Part shown: positions 15,414-23,329 of the stretch, one piece after another | Layout: each line of letters starts with the position of its first letter | Numbering within the stretch: position 1 is the first letter of the stretch | Notes under the pieces: generated by a model | The model's database searches: none | The model's input: only the letters and a program-made list of their open reading frames with translations | Told to the model about the DNA's origin: nothing | Program-made: the position numbers and the translations under genes | Source of the DNA: Bacteroidetes bacterium MED-G13 | GTDB lineage: Bacteria; Bacteroidota; Bacteroidia; Flavobacteriales; Flavobacteriaceae | Reading direction: 5' to 3' | Length of the DNA stretch: 34,645 nt | NCBI GenBank assembly: GCA_002457735.1 | Contig: NTKO01000013.1 | Location: 1-34,645, forward strand

Positions 15414-15443
15414 TTTAAGAATTAAATTAATTAAATTTGTACA

Positions 15444-16091
15444 ATGAAATCTGATCTTAGTAATTACAGAAAATCCTACAATAAGGGATATTTATCAGAG
15501 GAAGAAATATTTGACAGCCCTTTGGAATTATTTAATAAATGGTTTAATGAAGTCTCCTCAACTTGTCTTGATATTGAAATTAATGCTATGACTTTATCAA
15601 CTATTGATAAAGAGGGTTTTCCTAGAAGTAGAGTCGTTTTATTAAAATATTTTTCTGAAGAAGGGTTCACTTTTTTTACTAATTACAATAGCAATAAAGC
15701 CAAATCTATTCTAAATAATAATAAAGTTTCTTTATCATTTTTTTGGGAAAAAATGGAAAGACAGATACTAATTAAGGGAGAGTCATTTAAGACAAGTGAA
15801 GTTGTAAGTGATAATTATTTTAATTCACGTCCATCTGGCAGTAAAATAGGTGCATTAGTTTCTTCTGATCAAAGCTCTGTAATCCCGTCTAGATCTTTTT
15901 TAGAAAATAAATTTAAAGAAATTAAAAAAGAATTCGAAAATAGCGAAATTTGTCGCCCACTTAATTGGGGTGGATTTATTGTAAAACCAATAGAATATGA
16001 GTTTTGGCAAGGTAGAGAAAACAGGTTGCACGATCGAATTAGGTACAATAACAAAAATAATAAATGGATTATTGAAAGATTAAGTCCATGA
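15444..16091 (+). CDS. pdxH: Pyridoxamine 5'-phosphate oxidase
   Basis: PdxH is an FMN-dependent homodimer that oxidises pyridoxine or pyridoxamine phosphate to PLP. Length (215 residues) is typical. Markers seen in order: AMTLSTIDKEGFPRSRVVLLKY (about residues 45-67, FMN contacts), FFTNYNSNKAKSI, FFWEKMERQILIKG, SRPSGSKIGALVSSDQSS, and the C-terminal signature WGGFIVKPIEYEFWQGRENRLHDRI. The gene starts 30 bases after rnz and ends in an ATGA overlap with the next gene, so it belongs to the same run. PLP made by this enzyme would serve many aminotransferases and glycine cleavage P protein, though none of those is in view. Confidence 0.96.
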   Translation: MKSDLSNYRKSYNKGYLSEEEIFDSPLELFNKWFNEVSSTCLDIEINAMTLSTIDKEGFPRSRVVLLKYFSEEGFTFFTNYNSNKAKSILNNNKVSLSFFWEKMERQILIKGESFKTSEVVSDNYFNSRPSGSKIGALVSSDQSSVIPSRSFLENKFKEIKKEFENSEICRPLNWGGFIVKPIEYEFWQGRENRLHDRIRYNNKNNKWIIERLSP

Positions 16092-16996
16092 AAAAATTAA
16101 AACTAAAAAAATTAGCCGCAATAGATATTGGATCAAACGCTATTAGATTGTTAATTGCTAATACATACATTGAAAATAAAAATCTAACATATAAAAAAGT
16201 ATCTCTAATTAGACTTCCTATAAGACTAGGAAATGATGTTTTCACTAAAGGAGAAATTTCAAAAAATAATGTAAACAACTTGATTAAATCTGCAGAAGCT
16301 TTCAAAAGTATTATGAAAATTCATAATGTTTCTAGATATATAGCTGTTGCTACATCTGCTATGAGAGAAGCACAAAATGCAAAGCAAACGATAGATAAAA
16401 TTTACAAAAAAACAAAACTAAAAATTCAAATAATTTCTGGTGATTTAGAGGCTTCTTACATACTTCACTTATTTAAAAATAATTTGAATATTAAAAATAA
16501 AAATTATTTATTTATTGATGTTGGTGGTGGTAGTACAGAAATCAATCTATTATCAAACGGAAAAATAATTGCTTCTGATTCGTTCAAAGTAGGAACAGTT
16601 AGACTGATAAATAATTTTGATAATAACATTTTAAATGATTTGTCCGATTGGATTAATAGAAAAACAATGAAAATTAAAAACATAATTGTAATTGGAACAG
16701 GTGGAAATGCAAATAAAATCTTAAAAATTTTAAATAAAAACCCCTATGAAATAATAAAATTAAACTATTTATTAGATCTATTTAAAAAAGTTAAAAATTA
16801 TACGATTAATGAAAGAATAATAAAGCTAAAGTTAAATACTGACAGGGCAGATGTAATTGTACCTGCATTAGAAATTTATACTGATGCATTAAAATGTTCT
16901 AATTCAAGTAAATTTATGGTTCCAAGAATAGGATTAGCAGATGCTTTGATTCTAAGTTTGTACAAAGCTAATGTGAAAGGGAATAATTTAGATTGA
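16088..16996 (+). CDS. Ppx/GppA family phosphatase
   Basis: This is an ASKHA-fold hydrolase of the exopolyphosphatase / pppGpp phosphatase family. Key elements: phosphate-1 loop AAIDIGSNAIRLLIAN (about 9-24), VATSAMREAQN (about 88-98), phosphate-2 loop DVGGGSTEINLL (about 145-156), and IGTGGNANKI (about 203-212). At 302 residues it is the short, two-domain form without a C-terminal HD-like domain, so the choice between polyphosphate and pppGpp as substrate cannot be made from sequence alone. It is coupled to pdxH through ATGA. Its last 9 bases overlap the 3' end of the convergent dnaX gene, leaving no room for an intrinsic terminator. Confidence 0.9.
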   Translation: MKKLKLKKLAAIDIGSNAIRLLIANTYIENKNLTYKKVSLIRLPIRLGNDVFTKGEISKNNVNNLIKSAEAFKSIMKIHNVSRYIAVATSAMREAQNAKQTIDKIYKKTKLKIQIISGDLEASYILHLFKNNLNIKNKNYLFIDVGGGSTEINLLSNGKIIASDSFKVGTVRLINNFDNNILNDLSDWINRKTMKIKNIIVIGTGGNANKILKILNKNPYEIIKLNYLLDLFKKVKNYTINERIIKLKLNTDRADVIVPALEIYTDALKCSNSSKFMVPRIGLADALILSLYKANVKGNNLD

Positions 16997-18624
16997 AAGT
17001 TTAAACATATTTTTAAGCTTTTCAATCTTGGGATTTTTTTCTTTTAAAGCATTGTATTTTTCTGTAGTAGTATATTTAAATTTTTTTCTGATGTTTTTGT
17101 CAACAGAAATAATCAATTTTAAATTATTTTTTAATTCTTCACGAATAAAATTTTGAATTGAAATTATTTCTTTTTCAATTTCAAGCCTTGTTGTGTCATT
17201 AGGAACATTATAGGATATTGAATTTTTAGATAATATAGGAGTTGAAATTCTTAATATTGAGGCTATATTATACCTACCATTGGATTCTAATGTTTCAGCA
17301 TATTTTACCCATGCAGATTGCATATTTTTTTCAGATGTATTTACACTTGGTGAGTCTATAAAAATCTCCTCAATGGAGTCAATATGTTTTGTATTTTTTT
17401 CTTGTTTTACACTTTTTAATGACAACGTTGATGCAAATAAATTTTCATCAATTTTTGCAACTGGAGCTTCATCAGCTACAACTTCTTTATTTTCTTCATT
17501 AATCAAAATTTCTGTTAAGAAATTTAAGCCTTTAAATGTAGAAAAAGGAATTGGTTTAAAAATTACTTTTTTTTTTTATCATCATGTTCTAGTGAAGTGA
17601 TTTTTAAGAAAGTTAATTCAATAAGTAAATTTTGATTAAGACTTTTTTGAAAGTTTAACTCAGCTTGATTTAATATTGACAAAATTTCAATAATAATGCT
17701 ATAACTCAATTTTTTAGAATATTTTGACAAATTATCAATTTCAGCTTTTTCATTGTGACTTAATAACATTGTGTGTTCATTTTTACTGACCAATATGTCA
17801 CGCAGGAAAGAAGAAAAAGTTGAAATAAATATTTCACCTGCAATACCTTTATTTAAAATATTATTTATTTCAACTATTAAATTAGGAATATCTTTTTTAA
17901 GAATATGATCTAGAATTTTAATACTATCATTAATATCTAAGGAATTTAGATTATTTTGAACAGCATCTTTATTTATTTCTTTGCTTACACCTAAAACTTT
18001 GTCAAAAAGCTGCAATGCGTCTCTCATAGATCCATCACTCTTTGTTGCTATTATCTGCAAGGATTCTTTGTCATGAGATATATTTTCCAAAGAACAAATC
18101 TTTTCGAGATTTTTAATAATATCAAAATTGGAAATACGTTTGAAATTATAAATTTGACATCTAGAAATGATAGTTGGAATGATTTTATGTTTTTCGGTAG
18201 TAGCTAAAATAAAAATACAATGTTTAGGAGGCTCCTCTAATGTTTTTAAAAAGGCATTAAAAGCACCAGCTGAAAGCATATGCACCTCATCAATAATATA
18301 AACCTTATAATTTCCTTTTTGAGGAGGAATTCTAGTCTGTTCAATTAAGTTTCTTATATCATCAACTCCATTATTTGATGCAGCATCTAATTCAAATACA
18401 TTATATGAATAATCATCATCAATTTTAAATTTATTAATTTCTCTAGCTACAATTCTAGCACAACTTGTCTTTCCAACTCCTCTTGGCCCAGTAAATAAAA
18501 GAGCATGAGGTAGTTTACCGCTAGAAATTGTGCTTTCTAGACTATTGGTTATTATTTCTTGACCAATAACATCTTTAAATTTTAGGGGCCTATATTTTCT
18601 TGCAGAAATAATAAATTGACTCAT
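16988..18624 (-). CDS. dnaX: DNA polymerase III subunits gamma and tau, with a -1 frameshift joining two frames
   Basis: The N-terminal frame (18624 to 17563, 353 residues) has the clamp-loader AAA+ ATPase: Walker A GPRGVGKT (46-53), Walker B VYIIDEVHML, sensor TTEKHKI, and the gamma domain III. The usual four-Cys zinc module after Walker A is absent, as I recall in other Flavobacteriia. This frame ends DDKKKK-stop at an A11G tract. A second frame, open from the same tract to 16988, encodes about 190 more residues with an acidic/proline linker then a C-terminal helical domain, as expected of tau. A -1 slip (or one extra A) fuses them into about 545 residues. So gamma would be the normal-frame product and tau the shifted one. 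Sequencing error in the A-run is the main alternative. Confidence 0.85.
17563..17577 (-). other. dnaX slippery tract A11-G followed by stop
   Basis: On the minus strand the coding frame reads GAT AAA AAA AAA AAG TAA. The zero frame contains the E. coli dnaX slippery heptamer A AAA AAG, immediately followed by the stop. Shifting back one base reads AAA GTA ATT TTT and stays open to the end of tau. Eleven A are also enough for transcriptional slippage as in Thermus dnaX. Only a weak 5-bp stem (CCTTT/AAAGG, 17529-17548) lies downstream, favouring transcriptional over ribosomal slippage. Confidence 0.65.
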
Positions 18625-18719
18625 GAATATAATAATCTATAGATTAATAAATATAAATAAAAGAGTCATAATAAAACACTAAAAATTTATCAAATTCTTT
18701 ATATATTTCAACAATTATT

Positions 18720-18727
18720 TATTTTTG
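18720..18727 (+). promoter_or_regulatory. -7 box of the rnpB promoter
   Basis: TATTTTTG matches TAnnTTTG exactly and ends 3 bases before the first P1 base of RNase P RNA. The -33 region has only TTC (18695-18697, 22-base spacing). Confidence 0.55.
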
Positions 18728-18730
18728 CGT

Positions 18731-19019
18731 TGTGAATCGTCTTGTCGCTATTTATAGAGGAAAGTCCGAACACCAAAGTACATCACAATGGTTAATTGCC
18801 ATCAATCGTGAGATTAGGAATAGTGCAACAGAAAGTATGTACAGGTTATGCTGTAGTGAAATCATGTAAACTCTGTGAGGTGCAATGTCATGTAAACCAG
18901 CACTTGAGAATTGTACGTTCGATGTTGGAGGGTAGACAGCTAGAATATACTGGCAACAGTATATCAAGATAAATGACAAGAACTATTATTAGTACAGAAT
19001 TCGGCTTATAGATTCACAA
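18731..19019 (+). ncRNA. rnpB: RNase P RNA
   Basis: This RNA is the catalytic component of RNase P, which removes the 5' leader of tRNA precursors. The ends pair perfectly as helix P1 (TGTGAATC at 18731-18738 with GATTCACA at 19012-19019). The 5' conserved core GAGGAAAGTCCGAACACC is at about 18757-18774, an internal AACAGAAA lies near 18827-18834, GGGTAGACAGCTAGAA is near 18930, and the 3' core ACAGAATTCGGCTTATAG is at about 18995-19012. The length, about 289 bases, is short for a bacterial type A RNA. A matched promoter box precedes it and a hairpin terminator follows. Confidence 0.95.
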
Positions 19020-19020
19020 A

Positions 19021-19049
19021 AAAGCGGGTTATATCCCGCTTTTTTTTTT
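19021..19049 (+). terminator. Terminator of rnpB, shared with the end of rsmD
   Basis: AAAGCGGG (19021-19028), loop TTATAT, CCCGCTTT, then a T-run to 19049. On the opposite strand the same hairpin is followed by five T, so it can also stop rsmD transcription; the last three codons and stop of rsmD lie in it. Confidence 0.92.
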
Positions 19050-19577
19050 AAAAAAACTAAATTTTGAATCACCATAACTTCTTTCATCAAATAAATGATT
19101 ATTTTGGGCAAATGTATTTTTTTTATAATGCTCCAAGATAAAAATACTATTGTTATTTTTTAGGCAATTGCTTATTATGCAATTAATGATGTTTTCATAT
19201 TTATTGTTGTCAAATAAATAGGGTGGGTCAGCAAAAACTAGATCATAAGTTCTTGTGAAGTTGTGGGAATAATTAAAGAAATTTTTAAAATAAACTGTAT
19301 GATTAATTTCTAATTTTAATGATGTTGACTTAATAAATTTAACACAATCATAATTTTTTTCTAAAAAATCTATTTGCTTGGCACCTCGGGAAGCACATTC
19401 ATATCCAAAAAAACCAGATCCTGAAAAAATATCAAAAACTTTAATATTATCAAATGAAATCAAGTTATTTAGAATATTAAAAAGCGCATGTCTACAAATA
19501 CTTGTAGTTGGTCTAATGGGTAATTTTTTAGGTACATTTATTATTCTTCCTCCAAATTTTCCAGCTATAATTTTCAT
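19029..19577 (-). CDS. rsmD: 16S rRNA (guanine966-N2)-methyltransferase
   Basis: RsmD uses SAM to methylate G966 of 16S rRNA in the small subunit. The 182-residue protein starts with the family pattern KIIAGKFGGRIINVPK and PIRPTTSICRHALFNIL (about residues 20-36), then the SAM motif FDIFSGSGFFGYECASRGA (about 48-66) and the catalytic motif FADPPY (about 115-120). Length is normal. The gene is the last of a three-gene minus-strand unit; its ATG overlaps the upstream DUF3822 stop by 4 bases. Its final residues (KKKSGI) are encoded by the rnpB terminator hairpin read in antisense. Confidence 0.93.
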   Translation of the reverse strand: MKIIAGKFGGRIINVPKKLPIRPTTSICRHALFNILNNLISFDNIKVFDIFSGSGFFGYECASRGAKQIDFLEKNYDCVKFIKSTSLKLEINHTVYFKNFFNYSHNFTRTYDLVFADPPYLFDNNKYENIINCIISNCLKNNNSIFILEHYKKNTFAQNNHLFDERSYGDSKFSFFKKKSGI

Positions 19578-20341
19578 TTAAACTTGTTAAAAAGTATATT
19601 TTTTTCAGAAATATTTTCAAACGAAGGTATACTAAATTTATCATTGATGATTTCAATATTTCGCACATATTTGTAAAGAAATTCATATTTTTTTGATGAT
19701 AAGCATATTTCACCAGTACATGCTACGTGAATTTTTTCATTATTTATATTTAGTTGTGTGAAAGTAAATAATGTATAGTACAAATAATCTTCGATCGAAT
19801 TGGATTTAAAGTTATTATAAAATTCTAATTTTTTATTATTAAAAAATATTATATCAAAGCTCTCCTGATGAAAATTCAGAAAAATATTTTTCTTGTTCTC
19901 AATATTACATTTTTGTTTAAATTCACTAATTAATAAGGAAGCATAATGAAACTCTTTAAATAACGGGAATTTCTTGGAAAAAAAATTATTAATTTTTTTA
20001 CTTGAAACATATAACCCCGTAATGCTATTTTCTAAAAATCTATAATAATTAATGAATGAGTTTGCTTTAAGTTTGGTATTAAACTTTAGATAGTCAGATA
20101 AATACCTTTTGTCAAAAACAGATGTAGGCACAATAGATAATGGACAATCATAATATATTAATTTTATTTCTTCAATTGAAATATCACTTTTTTCCAAAGA
20201 ATTTATTGTTTTTTTTATGTCGGCTAAATGGTCAGAAAAGTTATTATTGTTAGTGAATTTTTTTTTCTTACTATCTATAATCTTCTTTTTGTGAGTAAGT
20301 ATATAGTATATATATTTTAAACCAATATGTATGGAAAACAT
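19574..20341 (-). CDS. DUF3822 family protein
   Basis: The N-terminal MFSIHIGLKYIYYIL, the central NIFLNFHQESFDIIFFNNKKLEFYNNF (split by turns), and the C-terminal IHVACTGEICLSSKKYEFLYKYVRNIEI fit DUF3822, a Bacteroidota family of about 260 residues with an ASKHA/actin-like look and no known function. I start it at the ATG at 20341, one base after the upstream stop (TAGTATG). An ATG at 20380 would add 13 residues and overlap the upstream gene by 38 bases. It overlaps rsmD by 4 bases. From memory DUF3822 is regularly beside rsmD in this phylum, which suggests a role near ribosome assembly or merely stable synteny. Very Lys/Asn/Phe-rich, consistent with local base composition. Confidence 0.72.
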   Translation of the reverse strand: MFSIHIGLKYIYYILTHKKKIIDSKKKKFTNNNNFSDHLADIKKTINSLEKSDISIEEIKLIYYDCPLSIVPTSVFDKRYLSDYLKFNTKLKANSFINYYRFLENSITGLYVSSKKINNFFSKKFPLFKEFHYASLLISEFKQKCNIENKKNIFLNFHQESFDIIFFNNKKLEFYNNFKSNSIEDYLYYTLFTFTQLNINNEKIHVACTGEICLSSKKYEFLYKYVRNIEIINDKFSIPSFENISEKNILFNKFK

Positions 20342-20342
20342 A

Positions 20343-21224
20343 CTAATTTCCTTTTGAGTAGTTTTTTGGCCAATTCCCATTTGTATTTACCTCATTCATA
20401 GAACCAATCTTAAGAGATCGTCCATTAACACCATCGACAGATTGAACTTGATTCTCCTTTAAAACAAGGTTTATGGATAGATCGTGTAATATAACTTTTT
20501 TACTTATTTTAGCCTCAAACACAGGGATGTCAATACCATTTTGGTTTAGAAAACCTGCATTTAATTCAAATTTAGTTTTAGGATCTTTAGCATTAGGGAC
20601 ATAAAACATTTGCTCATATCTATTATCAAATCCAAATAAAGAGTCTTTTACTTGAATAAATCCTAAGGTATCAATAATAATAATATCTTTGTATGTCTTT
20701 ACCCCACCATACCTTTTAGTCATTTCTTTATCTAAAATACTTGAATCTTTTCTTTGAGTTATAGTGAAAGAATCTGTTTCTATGAATCTAACAAGACTGT
20801 CCCAATTATTTTGAAAATAGCCCTTGACAGATCTGTGAGCTATCTGTGAATCTCTAATATCTTTAAGTTTAAGAATAACCTGTTGATAACGAATGTTTTT
20901 GACATCATCAAATCTGATTTCATCATTTATGGATGTAAACATTAAAAAGGCAAAAAACACTACATGTGCAAGCAATGCATATGATAGATAATTTTTTTGT
21001 ATAGTGCTTATTTTAAACCTTATAAAATATACAATAATTAGTGCAAAAACAGGCGATAATATAATTTGCAATATAGCAGGCATATTCCAAAAAAATGCGT
21101 AAAAAATAAAGGTTAAATAGTATATAATATTATCATTTTTTCCTTGCTTTTTTCTAAAAAAATATATAGAAATTAAAATGATGAAGATTAAAAGAGGGAT
21201 AAGTAAATCAGAAATATAATACAT
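20343..21224 (-). CDS. Membrane protein of unknown function, first gene of the rsmD operon
   Basis: I do not recognise a characterised family. The 293-residue protein has about four N-terminal membrane segments (roughly residues 5-22, 33-52, 53-70 and 81-98), then a soluble region that, from the segment order, would lie on one side of the membrane. That region holds a helical stretch (YQQVILKLKDIRDSQIAHRSVKG), then beta-rich sequence with the segment GYFQNNWDSLVRFIETDSF. The C-terminus ends in polar, Asn/Gly-rich residues. It sits directly upstream of DUF3822 and rsmD (one base to the next ATG), so it is probably cotranscribed. I recall similar genes in this position in other Flavobacteriia. 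Confidence 0.7.
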   Translation of the reverse strand: MYYISDLLIPLLIFIILISIYFFRKKQGKNDNIIYYLTFIFYAFFWNMPAILQIILSPVFALIIVYFIRFKISTIQKNYLSYALLAHVVFFAFLMFTSINDEIRFDDVKNIRYQQVILKLKDIRDSQIAHRSVKGYFQNNWDSLVRFIETDSFTITQRKDSSILDKEMTKRYGGVKTYKDIIIIDTLGFIQVKDSLFGFDNRYEQMFYVPNAKDPKTKFELNAGFLNQNGIDIPVFEAKISKKVILHDLSINLVLKENQVQSVDGVNGRSLKIGSMNEVNTNGNWPKNYSKGN

Positions 21225-21246
21225 ATCATTAAAATAATAATCTAAA

Positions 21247-21254
21247 CAAAACTA
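21247..21254 (-). promoter_or_regulatory. Putative -7 box for the membrane protein-DUF3822-rsmD operon
   Basis: Minus-strand TAGTTTTG fits TAnnTTTG, 23 bases before the start at 21224. No clear -33 element. Confidence 0.4.
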
Positions 21255-21301
21255 CAATTTTTTTTATTGTTAAGAAGTTAATATCTATAAAAACATATTT
21301 T

Positions 21302-21309
21302 TATATTTG
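21302..21309 (+). promoter_or_regulatory. Putative -7 box for the helicase gene
   Basis: TATATTTG matches TAnnTTTG exactly, 20 bases before the ATG at 21330. The -33 position holds GTTA rather than TTG. Confidence 0.45.
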
Positions 21310-21329
21310 AATTGAAATACTTTATCTAA

Positions 21330-22742
21330 ATGGAAGAAACTTTTTCTTCAATTATTTTTTCAGATCCTACTATTGAATTTAATGTAAATCAAAAATCAGC
21401 GATCTTAAATATTCATGATTTTATATACTCATCTAGTAAAACTATTTTTGTTTTAAAAGGTTATGCTGGGACAGGAAAAACATACATCATTTCAAAAGTT
21501 GTAAAAAACTTATGGAAAATTAAAAAACCCGTAATTTTATTGGCTCCTACGGGTAGGTCTGCAAAAGTTTTATCTTCTTATTGTAATAAAGAAGCACATA
21601 CAGTTCACAGGGAAATTTATTACGTTAAAAATAATCCAAATGGAAATATAAACTTTTCCCTAAAAATAAATAAACATAAAAATACAATATTTATTGTTGA
21701 TGAAGCATCAATGATTCCAACTGCAAAAAAAAATGAAACTGGTCTCTTTTCAGATTCACTTTTAGATAATATTGTAAAATATGTCTACTCTGGATTTAAA
21801 TGTAGTTTAATTATTATCGGCGATTTAGCACAATTACCACCAATTTTTTCTGAAAATTCCTTGTCGCTAGATGAAGGTTTTTTAAATAAAAAATATGATT
21901 TAAAAGTTATTTCCTCTGAATTGACTGAAGTTGTTAGGCAGAAAGAGCATTCAGGTATTTTATCTCTAGCCACATATTTGAGAAATTTAATAAAGATGGA
22001 CATTGTGGAGGAATTAAAAATTAATTTATCTACTTACAATGATATAGCTCTTGTTGAAGATGGAAATGAGTTAATAGATTTACTTCAGGATTCTTATGAC
22101 AAATTTGGCCTGCAAGAGACTGCTGTAATAGTAAGATCTAATAAAAGATCAAATATTTATAATAAAAATATTAGAGAGAAAATTCTTTTTAACGAAAATA
22201 TTATTTCTGTGGGGGATTTGATGATGGTAGTAAAAAATAATTACCATTGGTTAAATAATAGTAGAGTAGGTTTCATCGCTAACGGGGATATAATTAAAAT
22301 TGAAGAAATACATAGCATAAAAGAATTATACGGGTTTAGATTCGCTGATGTTAAGGTTACAATGATTGATTATCCAAATCTTAATGCATTTGAAACAGTT
22401 TTAATTTTAGACGCGATTGAAATAAATTCGCCTTCATTAGACTATTCCTCAATGAATAAGCTTTACAAGGAGGTTTCTAAGGACTATTTAGAAATTAAAA
22501 CTAAATACAAAAGATATTTAGCTATTAAAAAAAATCAATACTTTAATGCATTACAGGTTAAATTTGCCTATTCTTTTACATGTCATAAATCTCAAGGTGG
22601 TCAATGGGGATCAGTCTTTGTTGAAATGCCTTTTTTATCCAATGGTTATAATCAGGATTTTCTCAGATGGTTTTATACTGCTGTAACAAGAGCAAAAAAT
22701 AAATTACACCTCATTGGTTTTAAAAATGAATTTTTTAAATAA
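21330..22742 (+). CDS. RecD-like superfamily 1 DNA helicase
   Basis: This 470-residue protein is an SF1B-type helicase related to RecD and TraA, with AAA_30 and UvrD C2 domains. Motif I is GYAGTGKT (about residues 44-51), motif Ia LLAPTGRSAKVL (about 70-81), motif II VDEASM (about 122-127), motif III IIGDLAQLPP (about 161-170), motif V/VI FTCHKSQGGQWGSVFVE (about 414-430) and YTAVTRAKNKLHLIG near 449-463. It lacks the N-terminal RecB/C interaction region, and no recB or recC gene is near, so a stand-alone 5'-3' helicase in DNA repair is likely. An acyltransferase gene follows after 22 bases; the functional link is unclear. Confidence 0.88.
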   Translation: MEETFSSIIFSDPTIEFNVNQKSAILNIHDFIYSSSKTIFVLKGYAGTGKTYIISKVVKNLWKIKKPVILLAPTGRSAKVLSSYCNKEAHTVHREIYYVKNNPNGNINFSLKINKHKNTIFIVDEASMIPTAKKNETGLFSDSLLDNIVKYVYSGFKCSLIIIGDLAQLPPIFSENSLSLDEGFLNKKYDLKVISSELTEVVRQKEHSGILSLATYLRNLIKMDIVEELKINLSTYNDIALVEDGNELIDLLQDSYDKFGLQETAVIVRSNKRSNIYNKNIREKILFNENIISVGDLMMVVKNNYHWLNNSRVGFIANGDIIKIEEIHSIKELYGFRFADVKVTMIDYPNLNAFETVLILDAIEINSPSLDYSSMNKLYKEVSKDYLEIKTKYKRYLAIKKNQYFNALQVKFAYSFTCHKSQGGQWGSVFVEMPFLSNGYNQDFLRWFYTAVTRAKNKLHLIGFKNEFFK

Positions 22743-22764
22743 TTTTAAACTTTTATGATCACCA

Positions 22765-23328
22765 ATGAAAAAGATAATTTATAATTTTATTTTAAACAAT
22801 TTTATTGGTTGGGAAATAAAAGGAAATTCAACTCTTTCTAAAGAAAAAGTAAAAAAAGCAATATTAATTGCAGCTCCCCACACCCATTGGCATGATTTAT
22901 TTTTAGGAATATTGATTCGTGGAACTATTGGTTTTAAATCTAATTTTATTGCAAAAAAGGAATTGTTTTTTTTTCCACTTAATATTTTTTTAAAACTTAT
23001 TGGTGGTTTTCCTGTAAATAGATCAAAAAAAAATAATACAGTTAACGAGATAGCAAATATCTTTAATCAAAAAAAGGAATTTAGAATTTCACTTTCACCT
23101 GAGGGAACACGGCAAAAGGTTAGTAAATTTAAAACGGGTTTTTATTATATAGCAAAAGAGGCTAATATTCCAATTATTATGATTACCATGGACTATTCAA
23201 ACAAACAAAGTTTAATTTCTGATCCATTTTATCCTACAGAAAATTTCAAAGAGGATATAAAGTTTATTGAAAGTTTTTTTGATGGTGTAGAGGGTAAAAT
23301 AAAGGAATTTAGTTTTACTAAATCTTAA
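22765..23328 (+). CDS. Lysophospholipid acyltransferase family protein (PlsC-like)
   Basis: The 187-residue protein carries the glycerolipid acyltransferase motifs: HxxxxD in APHTHWHDLFLG (about residues 32-43), the GGFPVNRSKKN substrate-binding motif (about 74-84), SPEGTRQKVSKFKTGFYYIA (about 111-130), and the motif IV-like IPIIMITMDY (about 135-144). Family members move acyl chains onto lysophosphatidate or related acceptors at the inner membrane. It is shorter than the usual 240-residue PlsC and lacks a clear N-terminal membrane anchor, resembling the short Bacteroidota branch whose acceptor is unclear. It follows the helicase by 22 bases and ends one base from the convergent yebC stop. 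Confidence 0.82.
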   Translation: MKKIIYNFILNNFIGWEIKGNSTLSKEKVKKAILIAAPHTHWHDLFLGILIRGTIGFKSNFIAKKELFFFPLNIFLKLIGGFPVNRSKKNNTVNEIANIFNQKKEFRISLSPEGTRQKVSKFKTGFYYIAKEANIPIIMITMDYSNKQSLISDPFYPTENFKEDIKFIESFFDGVEGKIKEFSFTKS

Positions 23329-23329
23329 A

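Noticed and set aside
16988-17506. Separate gene starting with TTG at 17506
   Set aside because: The frame is open further upstream to the A11 tract and continues the dnaX tau region, so it is the 3' part of dnaX, not its own gene.
18752-18979. 75-codon minus-strand reading frame
   Set aside because: It lies wholly inside RNase P RNA, whose core segments and P1 ends are clear. Coding is not credible.
22765-23328. Toxin or defence effector next to a helicase
   Set aside because: The helicase-acyltransferase pair looked like a possible system, but the second protein has ordinary PlsC acyltransferase motifs and the helicase is a chromosomal RecD-like type.
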